Part shown: one piece after another, positions 1-6,004 of the stretch | How the letters are laid out: every line of letters begins with the position of its first letter | Position numbering within the stretch: position 1 is the stretch's first letter | DNA from: Phycisphaerae bacterium | GTDB lineage: Bacteria > Planctomycetota > Phycisphaerae > UBA1845 | Direction of reading: 5' to 3' | DNA length: 6,077 bases | NCBI GenBank assembly: GCA_029260155.1 | Contig: JAJDDU010000028.1 | Coordinates: 1 to 6,077, forward strand | Notes under the pieces: model-generated | What the model was told of the DNA's origin: nothing | What the model saw: only the letters and a program-made list of their open reading frames with translations | Database searches by the model: none | Program-made: the position numbers and the translations under genes

Positions 1-3000
1 TGCAGAACGTATCCGGAATGCAATCGCCGAGCGCCTGACCCATGTCGGACGGGACTGCCAGGTTCGTGGCCACGCACGCGTTGGCGACACACTCCCACCA
101 AACGCAGACGTCGTCGGTGGCACCGCCTCCGTCGAGGTCGGCGCAGTCCGCCGCGGTGGTACACGCCGGCTCCAATCCGATGCACGTGCAGTTTCCGTCG
201 CAAGTGCTGCTGCCCGGACCGCCTCCGTCGTCGCAGAGGGTCGTATCCGGTTCACACACATTGACCGGGCAGATCGCGGACGATCCGTCGCAGGTCGCGG
301 CGATATCACACTCGCCGACGGCCGCGCGGCATAGAAAGCCGTTCGGCTGGACAGCGTCGAACGCCGGGCAGGCCGGACTCACACCGTCGCACGCCTCAGC
401 GACATCGCAGCCGCCAGCTGCGGGGCGGCATTCGAAACCCATCGGCGCGATATCCGCAAAACACGAGCCGTCGGCAGGATTACACGTGCCGATTTCGCAG
501 GCACCGTCGAATGAGGAACAGTCCGCAGGTGCCCCGGCCTGACATGAGCCTCCCGCGCACAGGTCGTCGACGGTACACAGGTCGCCATCGAAACACGGCG
601 CAGCGTTGTTGGAATGGAAGCAGCCGGTCGCGGAATTACAAAAGTCCGCGGTACACAACTCTCCGTCGTCACAGCTCAACGGGCCGCCACCCACACAGAG
701 ACCGCCGGAACAGGCGTCGTTGATCGTACACGCGTCGCCGTCGCTGCACGGGACCGTGGTGTTCGTTGATACGCAAGTGCCGGCCGTGCATGTGTTGGTC
801 GTGCAGATATTTCCGTCGTCGCACTGAGGATCCCCGGTGCATTGCGCCCCCACGGGATTCAGATTGAACATCTCCATGATGTCGATTCGGCTTTGGCCCT
901 TCGAACCATCTATGACGGCGACGCGCGACAACGACTTGATTCCGAGCACATCGTGGAGATTATCCAGATCGAGGTAGATCAATGTGAGGATGTTGACGTT
1001 GGGGTCGCTTTGCGTGTCGGCACGCAGATCCAACGAGTCGATGTCCGCTCCTTCGAACCCGCCGGTGAAGCTCAGGAAGACCCAGTCATTGTCGTGGAAG
1101 TCAGACCATGTTTCGACATCCTGGACACGCACGAAGACGCCGAAGTCATCGCTCGACCCGCTCTCCCGTGTACCATTGTCACGAACATTGGTGTCGACGA
1201 TGACCAGCTCAAACGTGCGCGTCGTGGTGACGTCGTCGAACGGAATCACACCGCGGTTGATTTCGCCCGCGTCGTTGGCAAAGAACAGAGATTCGCTTGG
1301 CGTAAACGTCCCGCCGAATGTCTGGAGGTCCGGGTTCGGCGTCAGGGAGTTGTTGAATCGAAACTCCACGCCCTTGATCCCCGCCGGAATGCCGACGGCA
1401 CACGCTGCCCCGCCGGCATTAATGTTGTCCGTATAGGTGATGGTGGGAACGCCGGCCTCCAGGCGATTCACCTCGGCGGAGTTGGCAGCGGTCTGGTAGA
1501 GACTGTCGGCGGGAGTTGACCCCGTCGAATCGATGAACGTGGAGCAGTCAAAGGGGAAGTTCTCGACGCCCAACACCAGGGGGCAGCCTGGGTCGGAGCA
1601 GTGTACGACCGCCGCGTTCGCCATGTCGGCCGTCGGATCGATCAGCGCGGCTCCGTGGCCTCGCGTTGTCGAATCAAAGGCGGTGGTGCCCAGATTGGCC
1701 GCGAGGAACGCCCCGAGGTCCGTTTCAAGGAATTCGTTGGTGATGAGCGCATTGGCAGGAACGCCCTGAGCCGCGAGGTACACGGTCGCTTCCAAATCCG
1801 CGCCGGCGGCGTCCAGCCCCTGCGTAGGATTGATCGCCTGGACCGTCACCGCCTGAATCGCAGAGACACTCGGCGGAAGTGGCGGAGTCGCGGTCGCCGT
1901 GACGTCAATCACTGTTTCCGCGCCGTCGGCCGCGCCGGGTTCGCCCGTGACGAACATCGTCAACTCACCCTGCGTGAGTCCGACGAGTCCCGTTGCACCC
2001 GTACCGCCCGTCGTGATCGAAGCGATTCCGGACGGCACCGGCGGGCCGGCACTCGTGATCTCGATGTCGGCCGGCGAATTCCCGCCGACGTTCGCAACTG
2101 CATGCGAAGATTCGTACGTGGTCCCTGCCAGAACCACAACCGGGTGAGCGTAGGCCACGCTCGGTTCAGGGCCTGAACTGGAACGTACCACCGAGCCGGG
2201 TGTCGGATAAAATGGACCGCTTGCGCGGCTGTGGCGGTAGGCGTTCTGCGCGTCGAGCGCGGGGTTGTCCGCTGCTGCTGTTTCCGTCGTCTTGGCCTGA
2301 TCGATGTAGATGCGGGCGTAGCCGTCGGCGAGTCCGGGATCGGGGCCAATGATGGCCAACTCGGGCACCTGAGCGGTGAGGTTTGTAAACGCGCCGAGCA
2401 ACGGCAACGTGCAATCCAGGTCGATGGCCCCAACCGCAGGAATCCCGGAACACGTACCCGGACCTACGCTGGGCTGCAACGTGACATCGAACAGGGCGTC
2501 GTCATTTGCTGCGAATGCGTCGAGCAGGGCAGCGGGCCGGAGTCCCAGGGTTGCCGACGGGAGATCGGGGTCCGCACCGGCTGCGCCGCAATCAGCGGCG
2601 TGCTGATCGTCGCACAACTCGACGTACCCCGGAATCTCGTCGCGGTTGACCAACAGGTACGCGCCGGACCCGTTCTGGATGACGCCACTGCTGGTTTCAC
2701 CGGCCATGTCGATCAGGTTCTCCGCCAGAACCGGGTAAATGTCGGAAGCGGCCATGCTCGTTCCACCGGTACTGTGGTTGCCGTTCATGGCGATGAACGC
2801 ATAAGTGCCATCGGTTGCGGAGATTCCGTCGTGAATTAGGGCGACGCGACTGGTCGAATCGCCTAACAGGTTTGTGGGCGTCGGAGCAACGCACTTCTGC
2901 GAGTCCGGTCCGTCATCGGGGCAGTCGTCCAGATAGATCGTGCATGGCAATCCGGTGATGCTACACGTCCCCGCCGTCGTGCCGCCGGCGTAGTCCAGCC

Positions 3001-3403
3001 ACCCCAAGACCACAACGCCGCTGGAGGGCCGCGGAATGGTCCCCACGGGGCACATGGCCGGGGTGTTCAAGACGCAAAACGTCGGCAGGTCGAATCGGTA
3101 GTTGACCAGCGTGTTGCCTGAACTGGTGCGATCACCTTCGACCTCGTAAAACGTCAGGTTCAAATCGTCGGCGACCAGACCTGTGGCCAAGCCCGTTTCG
3201 GTCGGCAGCCAGATTTCGACGAACTCCTGGTGCACATTGGTGGGGTCGCGCCCGACCGCACCGTCCGCCGCGCCGGGCGGATTGTTGTACACTTCCGTAA
3301 TGATCGGGTGATCGGGATCCGCGCCGACCGCCGGGACGACCGCAAAAACCATGAGGAGAAGCCCCCCAAACATCCACCACATCGCTCTTCCGCTTCCGTT
3401 CAT
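1..3403 (-). CDS. Large secreted cysteine-rich protein with lamin-tail-like domain, CTDC and disintegrin-like repeats (3' end outside window)
   Basis: The frame stays open from an ATG at 3403 to the left edge, giving 1134 codons with no stop; the C-terminus is missing. An in-frame TAG (3406-3404) directly precedes the ATG and GGAG lies 10 bases upstream, which fixes this start. Residues 1-28 look like a Sec signal peptide: Arg6, a hydrophobic stretch rich in W, L, M, F and V, then V-G-A before Asp29. Residues about 32-260 resemble a lamin-tail domain, with HPIITEVYNNPPG, then QEFVEIWLP, and later GAYLLVNRDEIPGY. Residues about 280-850 are Asp/Thr/Ala-rich and I recognise no family in them. 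From Cys855 onward the chain has 41 cysteines in 280 residues, arranged in repeats that imply many disulfides and an extracytoplasmic location. It is the third gene of the probable operon, 28 bases after the pseudopilin-like gene. A sorting signal or anchor, if present, lies beyond the window. Its role is inferred to be surface adhesion or structure; an exported enzyme with a lost or unrecognised catalytic domain is not excluded. Confidence 0.88.
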   Translation of the reverse strand, partial: MNGSGRAMWWMFGGLLLMVFAVVPAVGADPDHPIITEVYNNPPGAADGAVGRDPTNVHQEFVEIWLPTETGLATGLVADDLNLTFYEVEGDRTSSGNTLVNYRFDLPTFCVLNTPAMCPVGTIPRPSSGVVVLGWLDYAGGTTAGTCSITGLPCTIYLDDCPDDGPDSQKCVAPTPTNLLGDSTSRVALIHDGISATDGTYAFIAMNGNHSTGGTSMAASDIYPVLAENLIDMAGETSSGVIQNGSGAYLLVNRDEIPGYVELCDDQHAADCGAAGADPDLPSATLGLRPAALLDAFAANDDALFDVTLQPSVGPGTCSGIPAVGAIDLDCTLPLLGAFTNLTAQVPELAIIGPDPGLADGYARIYIDQAKTTETAAADNPALDAQNAYRHSRASGPFYPTPGSVVRSSSGPEPSVAYAHPVVVLAGTTYESSHAVANVGGNSPADIEITSAGPPVPSGIASITTGGTGATGLVGLTQGELTMFVTGEPGAADGAETVIDVTATATPPLPPSVSAIQAVTVQAINPTQGLDAAGADLEATVYLAAQGVPANALITNEFLETDLGAFLAANLGTTAFDSTTRGHGAALIDPTADMANAAVVHCSDPGCPLVLGVENFPFDCSTFIDSTGSTPADSLYQTAANSAEVNRLEAGVPTITYTDNINAGGAACAVGIPAGIKGVEFRFNNSLTPNPDLQTFGGTFTPSESLFFANDAGEINRGVIPFDDVTTTRTFELVIVDTNVRDNGTRESGSSDDFGVFVRVQDVETWSDFHDNDWVFLSFTGGFEGADIDSLDLRADTQSDPNVNILTLIYLDLDNLHDVLGIKSLSRVAVIDGSKGQSRIDIMEMFNLNPVGAQCTGDPQCDDGNICTTNTCTAGTCVSTNTTVPCSDGDACTINDACSGGLCVGGGPLSCDDGELCTADFCNSATGCFHSNNAAPCFDGDLCTVDDLCAGGSCQAGAPADCSSFDGACEIGTCNPADGSCFADIAPMGFECRPAAGGCDVAEACDGVSPACPAFDAVQPNGFLCRAAVGECDIAATCDGSSAICPVNVCEPDTTLCDDGGGPGSSTCDGNCTCIGLEPACTTAADCADLDGGGATDDVCVWWECVANACVATNLAVPSDMGQALGDCIPDTFC
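263..442 (-). repeat. Two disintegrin-like repeats within the large protein
   Basis: Residues 988-1047 contain two copies of a unit reading G-F-x-C-R-x-A-x-G-x-C-D-x-A-x-x-C-D-G-x-S-x-x-C-P. Its cysteines fall at 992, 999, 1005 and 1012 and again at 1025, 1032, 1038 and 1045, so every cysteine is shifted by exactly 33 residues (99 bases). The spacing and the CR..CD..C-DG-S..CP signature resemble the disintegrin loop region of ADAM proteins. The second copy carries Glu-Cys-Asp where some disintegrins carry RGD or ECD. Integrin-like binding is not implied. In a bacterium this is probably a disulfide-stabilised spacer or adhesive module. Confidence 0.7.
518..841 (-). repeat. Four tandem Dictyostelium-type (CTDC) cysteine repeats within the large protein
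   Basis: Residues 855-962 repeat the pattern C-x-D-G-x-x-C-T-x(3 or 4)-C-x(4 or 5)-C-x(7 or 8)-C. Examples are CDDGNICTTNTC, CSDGDACTINDAC, CDDGELCTADFC and CFDGDLCTVDDLC. The first Cys of successive units falls at 861, 886, 911 and 937, a period of 25-26 residues (75-78 bases). This matches the Pfam CTDC family, which occurs in slime mould extracellular matrix proteins and in large surface proteins of myxobacteria and planctomycetes. A fifth, degenerate unit may follow at residues 962-981. The repeats are diverged at the DNA level. Confidence 0.8.
3320..3403 (-). other. Predicted Sec signal peptide of the large cysteine-rich protein
   Basis: Residues 1-28 have a short polar N-region with Arg6, a hydrophobic core at about residues 8-24, and a small-residue C-region V26-G27-A28 before Asp29. 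This fits signal peptidase I cleavage after Ala28. A second ATG at codon 8, with GGAAG close upstream, would still leave a usable signal sequence, so export does not depend on the exact start. Confidence 0.75.
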
Positions 3404-3413
3404 CTAACCACTG

Positions 3414-3417
3414 CTCC
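3414..3417 (-). promoter_or_regulatory. Ribosome binding site of the large cysteine-rich protein
   Basis: GGAG on the minus strand lies 10 bases before the ATG at 3403, within the 28-base gap after the pseudopilin-like gene. It supports the first ATG over the one at codon 8. No terminator-like hairpin fits in this gap, which supports co-transcription. Confidence 0.6.
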
Positions 3418-3431
3418 GTTTGTCAAACTGT

Positions 3432-4169
3432 CTACAGACTGTCATCCATCGCGCGCCAGATCTGATCCATGATGGGATTGTCCAACACACTGAAGGGTGT
3501 CCCCAATTCGTTGTTCGTGAAAATGCCGGGATTCGAAACCCACGACACGTGTCCGTCTATGAAGGCGGCGTTCACGCCTTTCTTGTGTGCCGACTTGATG
3601 ACCTTCGGTAAGTGCACCAGGTCGCTGAAAACCGCGATCGTATGGCGGAAATCGGTCAGCGGCTTACCACTGAGTAAGTGTCGCCGGCCGTATCCCGCCC
3701 GCGTGGTAAAGCCCTCGTTGGGTGGCCAAGCGTTGTCCGACGTATCGAGCGAATGAAACGGATCCCTCTGAAACGGGCAGTACACCAGCTTGGGTTCGTT
3801 CAGGAGTTTCTTGTTCGAGACGAGCGGTCCGAAGTTCGAGCTCCAGTCGCTACCGCCGAAGATAACGTAGTTGAACTGCCAGGCGCCGTCGGCTGGATCC
3901 TCGTTGAGCTGCTGAAACTTGCCCCGATCCTCCAGCAGCAACGACTGCGCGAGGAAAATCGAACGAAGATTGGTCTTACACACCGCGTCCTTGGCAGAGC
4001 CCTTGGCGGTCTTCAGCGAGGGCAGAAGAATCCCCATGAGCACCGCAATGATTGACACGACGACCAGCAACTCGATAAGCGTAAAACCGCAGCCGCGCAC
4101 CGCGCAGCCCGACGACCTGTTCGCGCCGGCGTATGGACGATCAATCCCTTGTCGTTTCGCCCCGATCAC
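3432..4169 (-). CDS. Pseudopilin-like protein with prepilin cleavage/methylation motif and H-X9-DG motif
   Basis: This 245-residue protein has a type IV prepilin N-terminus. A leader ends in Gly28, followed by FTLIELLVVV with the conserved Glu at mature position 5 (Glu33) and one membrane helix at about residues 31-50. Prepilin peptidase should cut between Gly28 and Phe29 and methylate the Phe. The mature part shows the features of the planctomycete H-X9-DG group: CKTNLR at 64-69, a CP pair at 131-132, and His195 followed by nine residues and Asp205-Gly206 (HKKGVNAAFIDGHVSWV). These proteins are usually annotated as type II secretion or DUF1559-like prepilins, and their exact role is unknown. 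The start is a GTG with AGGAG nine bases upstream; no other in-frame start precedes the motif. The 28-residue leader is long and contains Cys22 and Cys27. It sits between the sulfatase-like gene and the large secreted protein. Confidence 0.92.
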   Translation of the reverse strand: MIGAKRQGIDRPYAGANRSSGCAVRGCGFTLIELLVVVSIIAVLMGILLPSLKTAKGSAKDAVCKTNLRSIFLAQSLLLEDRGKFQQLNEDPADGAWQFNYVIFGGSDWSSNFGPLVSNKKLLNEPKLVYCPFQRDPFHSLDTSDNAWPPNEGFTTRAGYGRRHLLSGKPLTDFRHTIAVFSDLVHLPKVIKSAHKKGVNAAFIDGHVSWVSNPGIFTNNELGTPFSVLDNPIMDQIWRAMDDSL

Positions 4170-4178
4170 AAACTCACG

Positions 4179-4183
4179 CTCCT
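4179..4183 (-). promoter_or_regulatory. Ribosome binding site of the pseudopilin-like gene, overlapping the upstream stop codon
   Basis: On the minus strand the sulfatase-like gene ends in TAG (4184-4182), and the last two bases of that stop begin AGGAG. Nine bases later comes the GTG at 4169. The overlap means ribosomes terminating on the first gene cover the initiation site of the second, which suggests translational coupling. It also supports the GTG start. Confidence 0.75.
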
Positions 4184-5534
4184 AGTCGATGTACCCGAGC
4201 TCAAAAAGACGATTCACGATTTCACTGTCGATCTCGACATCACCGCGTGCCTGCTGTTCCGGCGGCTCGCTAAGACCACGCCACCAGCGGTCCATCTCCT
4301 TTACATGGCTGTTCAACACGCCGTCATACTCGGATTTGCACGCGAGATTTCGCGTCTCGTGCGGGTCGCGAAGCATGTCGAAGAGGAGGCATTGCACATC
4401 CTGCGCGCAGGACTTGAACAGCTGGCGCGGCGAACCGCAGCGATCGAGTTCCCCGTTGCTCGGCTCGAACTTGCAGGTCCGGTGCAGTTTCCAGAACGCC
4501 GTGCGGGCGAATTGCTGGTAGCGGCGTCCCATGCGCAACTCGCCGAAGACCGGTCGCGGCGCCTGCGCGTCCGAGAGAAGATCGCGACTTGGACCTGTGT
4601 TTTCGACCCCCGCCATGCCCAAGAGCGTTCCCGCCAAATCCACCAGGCTAACAGGGGCCGTGCAGCGAACGCCCGAAGGCCCCTGGGGAATGTGGGCGAC
4701 GAGCGGAACATGCGTCAGTTCATCGTAGAGCGTATGCCCGTGGCCGATCGATGCGTGATCGAGAAACTCGTCCCCGTGATCAGCCGTCACCACAATCGCG
4801 AATTCGTCGGCGACCCCGAGTTCCTCAAGCATCGCCCGCAGCACCTTGATTTTTCCGTCCAGCCTGCGGACGGCACCGTCGTACATCTGGACCATCTGCA
4901 CCAACTCGTCTTCCGAGAGAGTGCGTTCTCCGCGAGTCACCGCCCGCCGCAGCAGGCCGTATTCCTGCGCGCTGTACCCGTTGAAACAATTCGTATCTCG
5001 ATCCCCGCCAAACTCCTTGACGTGTCGCCGTCGCGGCTTGTAGGGCCAATGCGCTTCGAGAAGATGCAGATACGCGAAGCTCGGCGTCTCTAGGTCGCTC
5101 GTGAGCCATTCCCGAAACGAGCCGATCAGCCCGTCAGCCTTTCCGGCATTGGGAACGTACTTTTGAAAGCCCCGATTTAATCCGGTAAACTCCCCGAGTT
5201 GAGCGTTGTTGATAAACGCCCCGCACCGCCAGCCGGATTGGGTGAATTGCTCGGCGAGCATCCACGGCAGATTGCACACGCGATCGGTCGTGATCGTCGT
5301 TCGCCCCCGGCTGCGCTTGACGCCCTCGAACGCGCCGTGCTCGCTGGGATAGAGGCCCGTGAGCAACGAAGCGACCGACGGCTTCGTCCAGGAGCTGGTG
5401 CTGTAGGCCTGCTCCCACAGAACGCCCTCCCCGGCCAATTCGTCGATGGTCGGTGTCGTGCTTCTCCCGTATCCGTAGCTGGATACGTGATCCGCCCGCA
5501 AACAATCTATGACTACCAGTAGTACGCCACGCAA
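4182..5534 (-). CDS. Sulfatase-family (alkaline phosphatase superfamily) enzyme with Thr at the nucleophile position
   Basis: This 450-residue protein has the sulfatase-fold landmarks in order. VVIDCLRADHVSSYGY (residues 7-22) supplies the first metal-binding Asp10. The nucleophile loop SWTKPSVASLLTG is at 48-60, followed by LYPSEHGA. FAYLHLLEAHWPYKP spans 153-167. TADHGDEFLDH (250-260) supplies Asp252 and His253, then GHGHTLYDELTHVPLV (264-279), and a C-terminal FDMLRDPHETRNLA (385-398). In true sulfatases the loop reads C/S-x-P-S-R, and the Cys or Ser becomes formylglycine. Here that position is Thr50 and the Arg is Val54, so formylglycine formation is not expected. Thr could serve as a direct nucleophile, as in LtaS and EptA phosphotransferases, though those lie on different branches. 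No signal peptide or membrane helix is visible, so a cytoplasmic location is inferred. The start is the TTG at 5534: an in-frame TAG lies 20 codons upstream with no ATG between, and no strong ribosome site is seen. The substrate is unknown. Confidence 0.9.
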   Translation of the reverse strand: MRGVLLVVIDCLRADHVSSYGYGRSTTPTIDELAGEGVLWEQAYSTSSWTKPSVASLLTGLYPSEHGAFEGVKRSRGRTTITTDRVCNLPWMLAEQFTQSGWRCGAFINNAQLGEFTGLNRGFQKYVPNAGKADGLIGSFREWLTSDLETPSFAYLHLLEAHWPYKPRRRHVKEFGGDRDTNCFNGYSAQEYGLLRRAVTRGERTLSEDELVQMVQMYDGAVRRLDGKIKVLRAMLEELGVADEFAIVVTADHGDEFLDHASIGHGHTLYDELTHVPLVAHIPQGPSGVRCTAPVSLVDLAGTLLGMAGVENTGPSRDLLSDAQAPRPVFGELRMGRRYQQFARTAFWKLHRTCKFEPSNGELDRCGSPRQLFKSCAQDVQCLLFDMLRDPHETRNLACKSEYDGVLNSHVKEMDRWWRGLSEPPEQQARGDVEIDSEIVNRLFELGYID

Positions 5535-5538
5535 AGTA

Positions 5539-5589
5539 TTACGCCAGTCTTCTAGTAGAATCCCGCAGTCGCTGCGACGGCAGCTCCAT
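5539..5589 (-). CDS. Possible 16-codon leader peptide ahead of the sulfatase-like gene
   Basis: On the minus strand an ATG at 5589 opens a short frame reading MELPSQRLRDSTRRLA and stopping at TAA (5541-5539), four bases before the TTG at 5534. GGAGG lies 13 bases upstream and AGGG three bases upstream, neither at ideal spacing. Because the TTG has no good ribosome site of its own, re-initiation after this small frame would explain its translation. A frame this short can occur by chance, so this is a tentative call. Confidence 0.25.
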   Translation of the reverse strand: MELPSQRLRDSTRRLA

Positions 5590-5635
5590 GGACCCTAAGC
5601 ACCCTCCAGGTCCGCTTTATACCACTGCCCGGGTG

Positions 5636-5666
5636 CTAACGGGCGCCGCGTTAGACCCTTCTAACG
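5636..5666. repeat. Three alternating copies of CTAACG/CGTTAG, possible operator
   Basis: Plus-strand CTAACG (5636-5641), CGTTAG (5649-5654) and CTAACG (5661-5666) alternate in orientation. The last two form a perfect 7-base inverted repeat, CGTTAGA (5649-5655) and TCTAACG (5660-5666), around four bases. The first two flank GGCGCC, itself self-complementary. The set covers the spacer and -10 box of the candidate operon promoter, where a repressor would act. As RNA, the middle copy could pair with either neighbour. Confidence 0.5.
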
Positions 5667-5677
5667 TCCTTTGTCAA
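5650..5677 (-). promoter_or_regulatory. Candidate sigma-70-type promoter of the minus-strand operon
   Basis: On the minus strand a perfect TTGACA (5677-5672) is followed after 16 bases by TCTAAC (5655-5650), which matches TATAAT at four of six positions. Transcription would begin near 5643 and leave a leader of about 110 bases. A second -10-like box, TATAAA (5621-5616), lies further downstream but has no recognisable -35 at the right distance. Planctomycete promoters are poorly defined, so this rests on general bacterial consensus. Confidence 0.45.
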
Positions 5678-5994
5678 GCGTCGTCACGGTGCGGTAGGAT
5701 GCCCGTCGTGAGTATTGGACGCTGCGGAGGACTTGGCAAACGGCGCGCCCGAATGGCACGAATCCTGCAAAGGGGTGCTCCGTTCGGTTTGCCGGCGTCC
5801 AGGCAGCCCGTGTCCGAGAGACCGGGCGATCGGCCAAGACCCCGGAGTGCGAGTTCTTCCACGAATCGCGACAAGACTCGCAGCAGCACTGGCCGCGCCC
5901 CGCAAGATCCAGAATTGCGATGGGCCGGCGGAAACAAGAGTGAAACGGATTATGATGCACTCAAACTGCAACGCAGAACGCACTGAAATGGACT
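5678..5994. other. Divergent intergenic region without a convincing gene
   Basis: I see no credible coding region here on either strand. The open frames are short, mutually overlapping, rich in Arg, Pro and Cys, and show no recognisable motif or ribosome site. On the plus strand TATGAT (5951-5956) could be a -10 box for the glycosyltransferase-like gene, but no -35 stands at the proper distance. The stretch contains the bulged hairpin at 5848-5882 and a shorter GCCCG/CGGGC pair at 5806-5827. A small RNA cannot be excluded from sequence alone. Confidence 0.6.
5848..5882. repeat. Inverted repeat, 10-base-pair stem with one bulge
   Basis: TGCGAGTTCTT (5848-5858) pairs with AAGACTCGCA (5873-5882), leaving one T bulged and a 14-base loop. 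The outer seven pairs are perfect. No T-run follows on either strand, so it does not look like an intrinsic terminator. It could be an operator or a structured 5' leader of the plus-strand gene. Confidence 0.4.
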
Positions 5995-5998
5995 GGAG
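5995..5998 (+). promoter_or_regulatory. Ribosome binding site of the plus-strand partial gene
   Basis: GGAG lies six bases before the ATG at 6005, which is close to ideal spacing. It supports this ATG as the start of the gene that continues beyond the right edge. Confidence 0.6.
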
Positions 5999-6004
5999 CG
6001 CGGA

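Noticed and set aside
42..542. Plus-strand open frame of 166 codons rich in Ser, Pro, Ala and His
   Set aside because: It is the antisense reading of the cysteine-repeat region; its low-complexity look comes from the repeated codons on the other strand.
263..841. CRISPR array or DNA-level tandem repeat
   Set aside because: The periodicity is in the protein (25-26 and 33 residues) with diverged DNA; there are no identical direct repeats with unique spacers.
842..1519. Plus-strand open frame of 225 codons
   Set aside because: It is antisense to the continuous 1134-codon minus-strand frame, has no ribosome site or recognisable domain, and its Asp/Val/Arg composition fits a shadow frame.
1960..2453. 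Two minus-strand open frames, very rich in Arg and Ser, inside the large gene
   Set aside because: They are out-of-frame readings of the large gene. That gene's own frame continues without interruption here, and the codon count from 3403 to the edge is an exact 1134.
4149..5093. Long plus-strand open frame of 314 codons opposite the sulfatase-like gene
   Set aside because: It lies antisense to a gene with clear family motifs, shows no motif of its own, and is Arg/Val/His-rich as expected from the reverse reading of GC-rich coding DNA.
5616..5621. TATAAA as the main -10 box of the operon
   Set aside because: No reasonable -35 hexamer lies 15-19 bases upstream. The TTGACA/TCTAAC pair fits better, though a second start here cannot be excluded.
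5649..5666. Inverted repeat read as an intrinsic terminator on the plus strand
   Set aside because: The stem is only seven pairs and AT-rich, no T-run follows, and no plus-strand gene lies upstream for it to end.
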